Source: Streptomyces sp. CNH099
GTDB lineage: Bacteria; Actinomycetota; Actinomycetes; Streptomycetales; Streptomycetaceae
NCBI GenBank assembly: GCA_000514715.1
Contig: AZWL01000028.1
Span: 1 to 64,000 of the forward strand
Length of the DNA stretch: 64,000 nt
Direction: 5' to 3'
Notes under the pieces: generated by a model
Seen by the model: the letters and a program-made list of their open reading frames with translations, nothing else
Database searches by the model: none
Told to the model about the DNA's origin: nothing
Position numbers and translations under genes: made by a program
In this document: positions 24,719 to 33,239 of the stretch, one piece after another
Layout of the letters: the number at the start of each line of letters is the position of its first letter
How positions within the stretch are numbered: the first letter of the stretch is position 1

Positions 24719-27468
24719 GCTCCGCTCGCCGCCTCCGGGCCGTGGAGAACCGCGCGGAGCCGCTTCCCGATCCACGCCCCGACCGCCGGGGAGACGGCGT
24801 TGCCGAACCCGTCGACCTGGTTTTTGGCACTGCCCCACACGGTGAAGTCGCCACGGTGGTCGCCGAAGTCGACGTCGAAACCGCAGCCGCGGCCGATCTC
24901 GTGCGGGCCGAGCATGCGGTAGAAGCAGTCCTCGATGCGCATGTCGGCGAGCGCCTCCCGCCAGTGCGCGGCGAGCAACGCGGTGGTGTCGTGGGCGGTG
25001 AGGGTGCCGAGCGGGTCGGTGAGCGGGTGCGGCGCGGTGCCGTGGCCGCGGGTGGTGCCGTTCTGCTTGAACCAGCCGGCGGCGGTGAGCAGGCCCGGGA
25101 TCTGGTCGGATGTGACCGTCGGCATCGCCTCCCCGTACAGCGTCGGCGTGGTGTTCTTCCGGTACGGCACGACCCCGGCCGAGAGCACCCCGAGGGTCTC
25201 CGAACCGACCTGCGTCGGCAGCGGCTCGTGAGCGCCGCGGGGCCCTCCTTGGTAGTTGTCGACGGCGAGGAGCAGCGCTTTCTCGTGCGTGGAGGTGACC
25301 GTGTCCATCGGGCGGGTGATGTGCTGGCCGTCGCCGTTGTGCCGGTGGCCGGCGATGACGGCGCCGGTGTGCAGGAGCGCGGTCTCCTGCTGGCTGGTCT
25401 GGGTCGCCATCGGCTGGAGGGGGTGGCGCTCGGAGCCGTGCGCGCCCTTGGCCGGCATGAGGACGGCGGGGAAGTCGGCGAACCGCTTCAGGCAGCGTTC
25501 CGCGCGGGCCATCGTCGAGGCGACCAGCGGCTTATTGCGGTCGCCGATGCGGGTTCCGAGGTCGCTGAGGTCGAGCGCGGCGAGCGACGGCGTCATCGGC
25601 GGCACGACGGGGCGGCGGCAGCTCGGGCAGCGGTATTCGTACTGCTTGCCGTAGCGCACCGAGCCGGACGGCGGGATCCCGGTGCGCCAGGTCCACACGG
25701 CCTCAACGGTCTTGTCGCAGTGGTGGCAGTGCGTCGGCGGCCGGTGGTCGAGATCCGGGGTCGGCAGGCGCTCATCCCAGAACGCGAGGTAGAGGCGGTC
25801 CCGGGACTGGGGAACGCCGAAGAACATCGAGTTCAGGTACCGCACCTGGTGCTTGTAGCGGAGCAGGCCGAACTGCTTGAGCCACCACCGGTAGGTGCTT
25901 CCGTCGCCGTACTTTTTGCCCGGCACCTGCGGTCCCCACGAGAGCAGCTCGGTGGTGCACTCGATGAGGATGAGCCGCGGGTGGTGATGCGCGGCGTACT
26001 GCAGGATGCACGTTGCTGTCGCCCGGTCCCGCTCGGACTTGGTGACGCGCGCCTCGAACTCCGGGTCGTGCAGCTCGAAGAGTGTCAACCCGAGTGAGTA
26101 CGCCTTTTCGGTGTTGGCCTGCGAGTGGCTCGTGCAACTGATGCCGGCCACGAGGATGTCCCCGGCGGGCAGGTCCCGGACCGAGTGGTAATCGGACGAC
26201 TCGGGGTCTACCAGGTCGGCGATCCAGTGCTCGACGTGGGGGAAGTTCGCCTCGTGGATCTGGACTTTGTAATAGTTGTGGTTTGCCCCCAGGATCGTGG
26301 TGAACCCGGCCTTTTCAATGGCGTCGGTGAACCCGCCGAAGCCCGAGTTTCCGGTGAAGTAGCACGTGCCGTTACGGCGTGCCAGCCATGTCCCGTTCGG
26401 TGTCGTGGGGCACCACACGATCCCGTCGTGGTCGACCCAGTCGACGCGCTTCTGGCGGGTCGGCTTCACGAACTCGCGCATGCCTACCGTCACGGCCCAC
26501 GACTCGAACGTGCGGACGGTGTCGCCGTGGCGGTAGGTGGACTCGTACCGCTTCATCGACGCCGTGTGCCCTGCCATCAGGCAGGCTGCCTGGAAAACTG
26601 ACGCGCGCTCCCGGTCGCCCTGGCACAGCACCGGCTCGATGCGGCCGCTGCTCCGCACGCGCTCATGGCCGTCTGCGTCGAGGCTCCGCTGGATGAACAG
26701 ATCGAGCTGCTGTTGGGTGAGTGTCGCCAGCCAGCCGACCGACGGCACCTTGCCGGGGGCCGCTGCGCGCAGAACGGCGGCAGCTTGGCGGTTGAGACCG
26801 AATGTGGTCTGGTTCCCCCACCGGTTCTCGGCCCACAGCGGGCCGTCCGGCCGCTTCCGCTTTTCGCGCTCAGGCCCGAACGTCTCCACGAGCGCCGAGC
26901 GAATCGCGTTGACGTGCCGCGGGTTGACGGTGTGGTCCTGCACGATGTGCACCCGGCTGCAGTCCCGCTCGGAGCCTTCGGTCCAGTACCAGGCAACCAG
27001 TTCGACCACCGCGTCGGGGACGGTTGGCTCGGTGGGCAGGTTGACGACCGGAGCCGACATCGGGATGCGGTCCTCGCAGGTCAGCTCATCGGAGCGGACG
27101 AAGCGCCATCGGTAGCCCCGGCCGCCCGGCGTCTTAGACCTGCAGTTCGACAGCCACCGGTGGTTGTCTGTCGTCAACGCCGACATGCCGCGGCCGTCGA
27201 TCAGCTGCATCTTGCGCTGCTCGGCCGGAAACACGTTGACGGCTTCGACCGGCTGCCACTCCGCAGCCCTACCGTCGGGACGGATCGTCAGCGCGACGTC
27301 GCCGACGGAGAGCGTGTCGTGTCGCTTCCAGCCGGCGGTGGTCAGGATCTCGGTCTGCTCGTCGACGCAGAACAGGTCAACCGCGACGGGGTCGTCGTGG
27401 CGGAATCGGCGGCGCCGCGTGGCTGGCCGGTGCGTGGCCGTACGGCTCCTCTTCGTGGACGCGCTCAT
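24715..27468 (-). CDS. Cytosine-5 DNA methyltransferase interrupted by an intein
   Basis: A 917-residue frame. The host protein is residues 1-33 joined to 375-917. Joined motif I reads AVDLF plus SGFGGFTDAIEKAGF. Motif IV is GISCTSHS with the catalytic Cys at about 445 (Ser replaces the usual Pro before Cys), motif VI is ILIECTTEL, motif VIII is QSRDR, and the C terminus has GFGNAVSPAVG (motif X region). It would methylate cytosine C5 in DNA after intein removal. The target-recognition region carries a four-Cys zinc site (HCHHCDK, YRCPSCRRP). GGAGG precedes the ATG. No nuclease partner is seen. Confidence 0.9.
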   Translation of the reverse strand: MSASTKRSRTATHRPATRRRRFRHDDPVAVDLFCVDEQTEILTTAGWKRHDTLSVGDVALTIRPDGRAAEWQPVEAVNVFPAEQRKMQLIDGRGMSALTTDNHRWLSNCRSKTPGGRGYRWRFVRSDELTCEDRIPMSAPVVNLPTEPTVPDAVVELVAWYWTEGSERDCSRVHIVQDHTVNPRHVNAIRSALVETFGPEREKRKRPDGPLWAENRWGNQTTFGLNRQAAAVLRAAAPGKVPSVGWLATLTQQQLDLFIQRSLDADGHERVRSSGRIEPVLCQGDRERASVFQAACLMAGHTASMKRYESTYRHGDTVRTFESWAVTVGMREFVKPTRQKRVDWVDHDGIVWCPTTPNGTWLARRNGTCYFTGNSGFGGFTDAIEKAGFTTILGANHNYYKVQIHEANFPHVEHWIADLVDPESSDYHSVRDLPAGDILVAGISCTSHSQANTEKAYSLGLTLFELHDPEFEARVTKSERDRATATCILQYAAHHHPRLILIECTTELLSWGPQVPGKKYGDGSTYRWWLKQFGLLRYKHQVRYLNSMFFGVPQSRDRLYLAFWDERLPTPDLDHRPPTHCHHCDKTVEAVWTWRTGIPPSGSVRYGKQYEYRCPSCRRPVVPPMTPSLAALDLSDLGTRIGDRNKPLVASTMARAERCLKRFADFPAVLMPAKGAHGSERHPLQPMATQTSQQETALLHTGAVIAGHRHNGDGQHITRPMDTVTSTHEKALLLAVDNYQGGPRGAHEPLPTQVGSETLGVLSAGVVPYRKNTTPTLYGEAMPTVTSDQIPGLLTAAGWFKQNGTTRGHGTAPHPLTDPLGTLTAHDTTALLAAHWREALADMRIEDCFYRMLGPHEIGRGCGFDVDFGDHRGDFTVWGSAKNQVDGFGNAVSPAVGAWIGKRLRAVLHGPEAASGA
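26347..27369 (-). mobile_element. Intein with LAGLIDADG-type endonuclease domain
   Basis: Residues 34-374 of the methyltransferase frame. It begins with Cys after DLF (block A: CVDEQTEILTTAGWKRHD), has a block B-like LTTDNHRWL, two LAGLIDADG-like helices (VELVAWYWTEG and LFIQRSLDADG), and ends WLARRNGTCYFTGN before Ser+1. Cys1, terminal Asn and Ser+1 are all present, so splicing should work; the usual His before Asn is replaced by Gly (TGN). The homing domain would cut intein-less methyltransferase genes. Confidence 0.9.
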
Positions 27469-27570
27469 TTCCCGGACACCTCCTGAGCGGGACGGCAGGC
27501 AGGCCCGGACGTCCTCGGATTGGGACGTGGCGCGCCGCCGTGTTCGGCTGGTGGTTGGGGCGGTGGTTCA

Positions 27571-28092
27571 TCACGCGGCGATTTCCATCGCGCCGTGATC
27601 GCGGTGGGTGGCGTAGCTGGAGAGGACGCCGGTGACCCACTTGGGGCTCCGGTGGACTGCTTTGCTGATCTGCTCGGGCGACAGGCCGCTGGCAGCGAGA
27701 TCCAGCGCTTTCGCTTCGCGTTCGCTGCGGGCTACCTCGCGGCGTTCCCATTCCAGGTGCCGCTGGCACAGTCCGTGGCCGCGGCGGGCTCGCCAGCAGT
27801 CGTTGATGGTGCAGTACTGGTCGGGCGGCAGTACGCCGGCGTCGGCGAGGAGTTCGTAGGCGGCGGCTTCGTGGACGTCGACTCGGCGGGCGAGTTCCTT
27901 GACGGGGGTGCCGGTGCGGTAGAGGGCTGCGGCGGCTTCGCGGAGTTCGAGCCTGCTGAGAGCGTCGGGCTGGATGTCGTTGTCGAGGAGGCGCTCGACG
28001 GCGATGAAGTCGATGCCGCCGGGGCCGGTAGGGTCGGCCGGCGGCGTCCAGGGGCGGCTGGGTGCGTCCTTGAGGTGGTTGTCCGTGGGCAC
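27571..28092 (-). CDS. HTH protein with Cys/His cluster
   Basis: A 173-residue protein starting at GTG after AAAGGAGACACC. It has two helix-turn-helix-like parts (GTPVKELARRVDVHEAAAYE and GLSPEQISKAVHRSPKWVTG) flanking a Cys/His cluster, YCTINDCWRARRGHGLCQRH, which probably binds zinc. GIDFIAVERLL near the N terminus is shared with the protein at 17303-17650. Likely a DNA-binding regulator of the element. Confidence 0.65.
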   Translation of the reverse strand: MPTDNHLKDAPSRPWTPPADPTGPGGIDFIAVERLLDNDIQPDALSRLELREAAAALYRTGTPVKELARRVDVHEAAAYELLADAGVLPPDQYCTINDCWRARRGHGLCQRHLEWERREVARSEREAKALDLAASGLSPEQISKAVHRSPKWVTGVLSSYATHRDHGAMEIAA

Positions 28093-28181
28093 GCCGGTGT
28101 CTCCTTTCGTGGGGCTCGGCGCATTCGCGGGTGGGGGTGCCGGGGAGGCAGGGCGTGTCGCAGGGCCTCCCCGGCGTCTGA

Positions 28182-29243
28182 TCAGGCGTTGTGCGGCGGC
28201 TGGGGGTACTGGTCCCAGGTGCGGCCGTCCAGCACCCGGCCCGCGGTCTTCTTCCCGAGCCGGTACATTCCGGTCAGGTGCGCCCGGTCGTGCCCCGCGC
28301 GCACGGCCTCGCCGTAGCGCGGCCCGTTGGGGTAGCTCAGATCGCCGGGCTGGTAGACGGTGCCGTCATCGGCGACGGTGATGCCGAGTCTGCGGGGACC
28401 GGCGACGATGCGACCCTTGTTGTCGAGCGGCCAGTCGACACCCCAGGTCCCCCACTGCTTGAACAGAAACGGCACGCCGGACTGTCGGCACTGGTCCCGG
28501 ATGGTGCGGGCCCACTGCGGGTGCATGGGCCGGGCTCCGGGCCCGGACTCACCGCCGACGATCACCCAGTCGATGCGCGGGCCCCTGGCGTGCTTCTGGA
28601 ACACCCGGCCGCGGTCGTCGGTCTGCTCCGGGCCCCAGTGCGGGCGGCCGTCGAGCCAGTACGTCAGCTTCGGCCGCCCGCGGCCGGGGACGATAGGGCC
28701 GGCGAGGTCGACGGGGCCGAGGAGCGGTTCGGCGCTGATGAACCTGATCGCGGCCGGGGTGTCCAGCAGGGCCGGGATGCGAATGTCCGCCCACTTCTGG
28801 TCCTCGACGCTGACGCCGAGCCACACGTGCGGCAGCGGCCAGTGCGGCGAGACTGCGGCGAGGTTGTCGCGGAACGACGGCTGGCTCAGCAGCGACCGCA
28901 TGCGGCCGTGCCGCTTCGTCAGTACCTGGTACGTGTGCCGGGGGGTGCGCGCCATGGTGGCGAACACTTCGGCGATGAAGCTGTCGGGGATGTCGTCGTG
29001 GAACAGGTCGGACATGCTGTTCACGAAGATCCGGCGGGGCTTCTTCCAGTTCTCCGGTTCCCGTAGCCGCTCGGGCCGCAGCGTCATGTCGAACCCGGTC
29101 TCGAAGTGGTGCCCCTCAACGCCGCGCCAGCGCTCGGCGAACGTCTCGGCGTAGCAGTGGTCGCAGCCGGGGCTGACCTTCGTGCAGCCGGTGACGGGGT
29201 TCCAAGTGGTGTCGCTCCACTCAATCTTCGTGGTTAGGCTCAC
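28182..29243 (-). CDS. DUF5131 (phage Gp37/Gp68-type) protein
   Basis: A 353-residue protein from GTG after GGAGGGC. It has IEWSDTTWNPVTGCTKVSPG then CDHCYAE, the Cys-x6-Cys-x2-Cys layout of DUF5131 phage proteins, which resembles a radical-SAM cluster site. RRIFVNSMSDLFHDDIP, YQVLTKRH, WLGVSVEDQ and FISAEPLLGPV are further family hallmarks. The reaction is not established; members are common in actinophages and mobile elements. It lies in the modification gene block. Confidence 0.85.
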   Translation of the reverse strand: MSLTTKIEWSDTTWNPVTGCTKVSPGCDHCYAETFAERWRGVEGHHFETGFDMTLRPERLREPENWKKPRRIFVNSMSDLFHDDIPDSFIAEVFATMARTPRHTYQVLTKRHGRMRSLLSQPSFRDNLAAVSPHWPLPHVWLGVSVEDQKWADIRIPALLDTPAAIRFISAEPLLGPVDLAGPIVPGRGRPKLTYWLDGRPHWGPEQTDDRGRVFQKHARGPRIDWVIVGGESGPGARPMHPQWARTIRDQCRQSGVPFLFKQWGTWGVDWPLDNKGRIVAGPRRLGITVADDGTVYQPGDLSYPNGPRYGEAVRAGHDRAHLTGMYRLGKKTAGRVLDGRTWDQYPQPPHNA

Positions 29244-29317
29244 GTGGCAGCCCTCCGGGTGGTTTCGCGGGTGTGGCGGCAGGTCGTGCAGCGGGGTGGG
29301 GCTGTGGTCGGTGTCCA

Positions 29318-29545
29318 TCAGGCACGGCCGACCTCGTCCGCGCGGCGGCGGAGCTGGCTGGCGGCCCAGTCGACGCCTTTGAGGAATTCCAGCGACTTCA
29401 GGTGCTTCTCCGGCACGGGAAACTCGTTTGCTGCCTCCCGCAGCGCCTCGGCGATCACCGCTTGGATCAGTCGCTCGTTGCGGTCGACGTCGACCGGGCC
29501 CGGCAACGTGCTCAGGTGGGTGCGGAGGGTTCCCCGGGCGCTCAT
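29318..29545 (-). CDS. Hypothetical 75-aa protein
   Basis: ATG 29545 overlaps the stop of the preceding gene. A single helical domain (NERLIQAVIAEALREAANEF) with no named family. It ends 74 bases before the DUF5131 start. Confidence 0.55.
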   Translation of the reverse strand: MSARGTLRTHLSTLPGPVDVDRNERLIQAVIAEALREAANEFPVPEKHLKSLEFLKGVDWAASQLRRRADEVGRA

Positions 29546-29817
29546 CCCGCCTCGCCGATCATCCGTACCGGTGACCCGCCGGGCTGGGAGGCGAGGATCT
29601 TGTTGGCGGTGGCGGCATCGCGTATCAGGCACGCCCAGCCGGCAGTCATCGCACGCCGCGCGGCCGCGGGTACCTCGTCGCTACGCATCAGGCCTTGTAG
29701 CAGCCGGGCGTTGCCGGCGGCGTCGGCGGCGGCTTCCTCCACGTCGACGAGGTCGTGTGACCACACGCCCACCACGCCCTGCGATGAGGCGAACAGGTCC
29801 ACGGACACGGCAGTCAT
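29542..29817 (-). CDS. Hypothetical 91-aa protein
   Basis: ATG 29817 overlaps the previous stop (ATGA). Helical, Ala-rich (AAADAAGNARLLQGLMRSDE). No family recognised; part of a chain of coupled genes. Confidence 0.55.
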   Translation of the reverse strand: MTAVSVDLFASSQGVVGVWSHDLVDVEEAAADAAGNARLLQGLMRSDEVPAAARRAMTAGWACLIRDAATANKILASQPGGSPVRMIGEAG

Positions 29818-30995
29818 CGGGCGCCGCCCGTGTGCAGGTCGCACTCGTCGCCGCAGAGGGCGTGCTCACCCTCGGCGTGGGCCCGTTCGCGCTCGTGGTG
29901 GTCGCAGGAGTCGCCGCCGTCCTCGCACACGTTCGGGCGGCTGCAGGGCGTGGGGGCGGCGAGGAACTCCTTCAGGGCGTGGTCACCCTGGCCTGACGCG
30001 GCGTCCTTCTGGCGGATCTGCTCCAGGAGGAGCTGGCGCTGCTTCCGCGTGCGGTCGAGTTCGGTGAGGAGGTCGTGGACCGCGGCAGGGGCGTCGGCGA
30101 TGAACCGTGCCCGCTGATACGTGCGCGTCTCGCCGTCCGCTCGTTCGAGGTAGGCGACGTTGCCGTCGTCGGTGAACCCTTCGGTGAGGGTGGCGCGGGG
30201 GTTGTGGACGATCGTGTACCGGCCGGACAGGTCCCGGCGCGACGCCCACCGCTCATCGACGGCGGCGAGGCGGGCCCGGATCTCTTCCTCCCGCTCCGCC
30301 GTCCAGTGCTGCGGCGTGGGTGTGGGGCGGTCGTCTTCGGCGGCGAGTCGGCGGATTTCGTCTGCGATGCGGAAGGCGGCGTTGCCCTCCGGCGTCTCCG
30401 CCGCGGTGAGGTGGTTGTTGCCGATGCCTTCGGCCTTGTCCGCCGCCTGGTTCAGCGCGGTGACCCGTACCTCTTCGGCGTGCTGCTCGGCGGCTTCCTC
30501 ACGGGCGATCGCGTCGTCCGCGCGCTTCGACTCCTTGCGGAGCGTTTCGCGCATCGACGCCAACGCCGCGCGCAGTCGATCGGCTTCACCGGCCGGCGTG
30601 ACGTGATCGAGGGCGTTCTGCCACGGGTCGTTGCCGGAGGAGTGCTCGCCGATGATCTCGGCGGGGGCGATGGCGTAGGCGAGCTTGTCGGCGACGTCGT
30701 GGTGGTCGTCACGCTCCTTGATCACCTGGTCGAGGGCGTGGTCAAGCTCGGTGTTCGCGTTCGTCAGCCGTTCGACCTCGGCGAGAAGGAGGTCGCGGTC
30801 GGCGAGGATGTGTGCGAGTTCAGCGTCCGTGACGGGCAGCGGCCTGACCTGGTCCCACCAGAAGTCGCCGTCGCGGTGGCGCCACTGGGGGTGCGGGCCG
30901 GGCGGCAGTGTGCAGGTCTGGCCGGCCAGTTGGGCACCGCACCAAGTGCTCGCGGCGCGGCCGCGGATCTCGGTGAGGCGGTCGGTGTTGGTCAT
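29814..30995 (-). CDS. Coiled-coil protein with C-terminal Cys-rich tail
   Basis: A 393-residue protein; the ATG at 30995 has GAGGAAAACGATC upstream, while an ATG 36 codons earlier overlaps the previous gene and is a possible alternative. Residues about 55-200 form a coiled coil (LAEVERLTNANTELDHALDQ, later LRKESKRADDAIAREEAAEQ). The tail holds CSRPNVCEDGGDSCDHHERE and CGDECDLH, probably metal-binding. It may be a structural or scaffold protein; function unknown. Confidence 0.6.
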   Translation of the reverse strand: MTNTDRLTEIRGRAASTWCGAQLAGQTCTLPPGPHPQWRHRDGDFWWDQVRPLPVTDAELAHILADRDLLLAEVERLTNANTELDHALDQVIKERDDHHDVADKLAYAIAPAEIIGEHSSGNDPWQNALDHVTPAGEADRLRAALASMRETLRKESKRADDAIAREEAAEQHAEEVRVTALNQAADKAEGIGNNHLTAAETPEGNAAFRIADEIRRLAAEDDRPTPTPQHWTAEREEEIRARLAAVDERWASRRDLSGRYTIVHNPRATLTEGFTDDGNVAYLERADGETRTYQRARFIADAPAAVHDLLTELDRTRKQRQLLLEQIRQKDAASGQGDHALKEFLAAPTPCSRPNVCEDGGDSCDHHERERAHAEGEHALCGDECDLHTGGAR

Positions 30996-31095
30996 GATCG
31001 TTTTCCTCGGTGATGGGTTCGTCTGCTTCGGCAGAAAGGCCGGGCAGCTGGCTGGGGGTTCGGTCGGCGTGGTGGTGGCAGGGGTCATCTGCTGG

Positions 31096-31479
31096 TCAGT
31101 CATGGCGGGCCTCGCTCTCGCCGTCCGACGGCTCCAGCAGGTCGAAGGCGGCGCCCATGTCGCCGGTGAGCCACCGCAGGGCGTAGTCGCCGAGGCGCGT
31201 GCGGGACAGCCAGCCGCGGTGTTCGGCGATGAACCCCGCGTCGTCCCAGGACCCCTTGTTGTTGCGTGAGCTGCTGCCGCTGGTGTCGGCGACGTTGAGG
31301 CGGGCGGCGGGGACACCGGCGGCGAGGGCTTCGCGGCGTGTCCCTGCCCAGGCGGGTGAGTCGGTCACGGTCGACCAGCCGATGTACAGGTCGCGGTCAC
31401 GCGCGGCCTTGATCAGCAGCCAGTCGTGGTGTCGCCTGGTGAGCACGCCCACGTTGGCCTGCGGGTGGCTGTTTGTCAT
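31096..31479 (-). CDS. Hypothetical 127-aa protein
   Basis: ATG 31479 has only a weak binding site. The sequence (WLLIKAARDRDLYIGWSTVT, RLGDYALRWLTGDMGAAFDL) is globular and coding in character, without a family I can name. Confidence 0.55.
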   Translation of the reverse strand: MTNSHPQANVGVLTRRHHDWLLIKAARDRDLYIGWSTVTDSPAWAGTRREALAAGVPAARLNVADTSGSSSRNNKGSWDDAGFIAEHRGWLSRTRLGDYALRWLTGDMGAAFDLLEPSDGESEARHD

Positions 31480-31510
31480 CAGCTGAGGGGTCTGGTCGTC
31501 GTTTCGGCGC

Positions 31511-32053
31511 TCACGACGCCCACCCCCGCGTCTGCTTCAGAAGCCGGTGCTCGATACGCTGCGCCTCGCGCTCATCAGCGGCGAGGCGGCGGCGGGAGCG
31601 GCGCAGGGCGGCGGCGGACATGGATTCCACGCCGAAGTCATGCCGCAGCTGTCGGATCTCCGCCTCCCGCGCCGGGGCGTCGCTGATCTGCAGGGCGTGC
31701 ACCGGCTCATGCAGCAGCACTGCACCCAGCCCCACAACACGCTCGGCCTCCTCGACGGCAATGAGGATGTCGACACCGTGCGAGGCGACGACTGTGCAGG
31801 CATACGGTGCGGTGCCGGGGGAAGCCAGGAGCAGCGGCGCACTGTCGCCGCTGCGCGGCACGCCCGCGGCGCGGGCTATCGACTCCAGGCCCACGGCCTG
31901 CAGCCCGTCCATGGTCGTGAGTACGATCCGAGCGTGCGGCCACCGGCCGCTCTTGCAGCCGCGGACCAAGCGGACCGCTTCCGCGGCATGCGCCTCCACG
32001 AAGCGGCGCTTGGACCGCCCGGCGAACCGGAACGTGGTGATCTCCAGCGTCAC
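31511..32053 (-). CDS. Hypothetical 180-aa basic protein
   Basis: GTG 32053 overlaps the stop of the small membrane protein (GTGA). The N terminus is beta-like and basic (TLEITTFRFAGRSKRRFVEA); the C terminus is an Arg/Ala-rich helix (RRSRRRLAADEREAQRIEHR) that may bind nucleic acid. Family unknown. Confidence 0.6.
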   Translation of the reverse strand: MTLEITTFRFAGRSKRRFVEAHAAEAVRLVRGCKSGRWPHARIVLTTMDGLQAVGLESIARAAGVPRSGDSAPLLLASPGTAPYACTVVASHGVDILIAVEEAERVVGLGAVLLHEPVHALQISDAPAREAEIRQLRHDFGVESMSAAALRRSRRRLAADEREAQRIEHRLLKQTRGWAS

Positions 32054-32244
32054 GGTGCCCACCCCCGAGCCGCCTGCTGCTGCACCTGCTGCCCTAGCCG
32101 GCGCACACCGAGGGCGAACAGGGCGAGGACGAGGACCGCGGGCTGCTGTAGCGACCACACGGCCGTCCCCAGCAGCGCGGATGTCAGCTCCGGCCACGCT
32201 ACGAGGAGCGCGGCGATCAGGAACCAGGTGAGGAACCGCGTCAC
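32050..32244 (-). CDS. Small membrane protein, 64 aa
   Basis: GTG 32244 overlaps the previous stop. Two hydrophobic stretches, FLTWFLIAALLVAWPEL and PAVLVLALFALGV, then a basic Gln-rich tail. Probably two membrane helices. Function unknown. Confidence 0.55.
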   Translation of the reverse strand: MTRFLTWFLIAALLVAWPELTSALLGTAVWSLQQPAVLVLALFALGVRRLGQQVQQQAARGWAP

Positions 32245-32415
32245 GATGCCATCGCCTTCACCGAACCGGTGATCGCCCGCATGTCGTCCATCAGATGCGG
32301 CTCGCCCAGGTGCGCCCGGTCCAGGCCCTTTCGTCGCCGCCTGCTCACGCCTCTGGATCTCGTCCGGGCGCTCGGGTGTCAGCCGCTCCGGCTCGGGCTG
32401 GCGGGTGCTCATCAT
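32241..32415 (-). pseudogene. Frameshifted small gene
   Basis: ATG 32415 with GAAGGAGATC upstream begins RQPEPERLTPERPDEIQRRE; the natural continuation, GLDRAHLGEPHLMDDMRAIT then GSVKAMAS ending in a GTGA overlap with the next gene, is in another frame after one extra base in the GGGCC run near 32320. Either the gene is broken, or there is a sequence error or programmed shift; a 35-residue product from an internal GTG is also possible. Confidence 0.5.
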
Positions 32416-32935
32416 GGGTGATCTCCTTCGTGTGGTCGAGCAGGAGGGGGATGGTCGCGGGCTGTACGCACAGCCGCTCGGCGATGGCGTTCGGGCTGCA
32501 GCCGGCGGCGGTGAGGTCCGCGGCCCAGCGCGCCCAGTGGGCGGCGCGGTCGGCGGGGCGTACGTAGGAGCAGCCGACCTGGATCCGGCGGGCGAGCGCG
32601 GTGTTCTTCTGCCGCTCGCAGTGCGCTTCGTACGCCATGACGCATCGCGGGCAGTGGCATCCGTAGGTGGCCACACCGGCCGCGGTGCCATGCCACGACT
32701 CGGTGCCGGTGTACTGCGGCCGTCCGTCCCGCTCGGCGGGCACCCAGTCGAGCGGAAGCTCCTCCACCAGGCGCGGAGGGCTGGCGGCGGTGACCTGCTG
32801 CTCGCACGGCGCTGGGCAGGCGCCGCAGAGGCGCAGGGCCGTACGGTGAGCGGCGGCGCGGCGTTCGGTGGCGACATCGTCGAAGAGCGCGTCGTACACC
32901 GCCTCATGGCCCAGGCAGGGGAGGGCTTCAGGCAC
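32345..32935 (-). CDS. WhiB-like protein with C-terminal HTH
   Basis: A 196-residue protein. The first 45 residues hold one Cys (LPCLGHEAVYDALFDD) followed about 30 residues later by LCGACPAPCEQQV, the C...CxxCxxxC ligand pattern of WhiB-family Fe-S proteins. The middle has CHCPRC, and the C terminus has a helix-turn-helix-like DLTAAGCSPNAIAERLCVQP. Canonical Wbl proteins end in a GVWGG/basic tail, which is missing, so this is a divergent form. It could act as a redox-responsive regulator. Confidence 0.6.
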   Translation of the reverse strand: MPEALPCLGHEAVYDALFDDVATERRAAAHRTALRLCGACPAPCEQQVTAASPPRLVEELPLDWVPAERDGRPQYTGTESWHGTAAGVATYGCHCPRCVMAYEAHCERQKNTALARRIQVGCSYVRPADRAAHWARWAADLTAAGCSPNAIAERLCVQPATIPLLLDHTKEITHDEHPPARAGAADTRAPGRDPEA

Positions 32936-33239
32936 GGGAACCGCCGCCGCACGTGCGGGTGAACGCCGGTTTGGGCTCGGTGGTCCAGGGGCGCAGCTTC
33001 AGCGCCGACTTCGGCACGCCCTTCTCGACCATGTGATCGCGGGCGAACTCCGCGTCCTGCTGACTCCACGGGCCCAGTTCGCTGATCGGGGCGGGGAAGC
33101 CGCCCACAACGATGCGCAGCAGCCGTGACGCTTCCAGGGGTGGGCGTACCTCCTCCACCCACCAGTCGCGGACAGCCCGGGTGGTGTACGTCATCACCAT
33201 GATCTCGTTCACCACGAGGTCGAACTGCGGAACGCTCAC
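32928..33239 (-). CDS. Hypothetical 103-aa protein
   Basis: GTG 33239 overlaps the stop of the PP-loop gene (GTGA), suggesting a functional partner. The segments VRDWWVEEVRPPLEASRLLR and WSQQDAEFARDHMVEKGVPK are globular. No family recognised. Confidence 0.6.
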   Translation of the reverse strand: MSVPQFDLVVNEIMVMTYTTRAVRDWWVEEVRPPLEASRLLRIVVGGFPAPISELGPWSQQDAEFARDHMVEKGVPKSALKLRPWTTEPKPAFTRTCGGGSRA

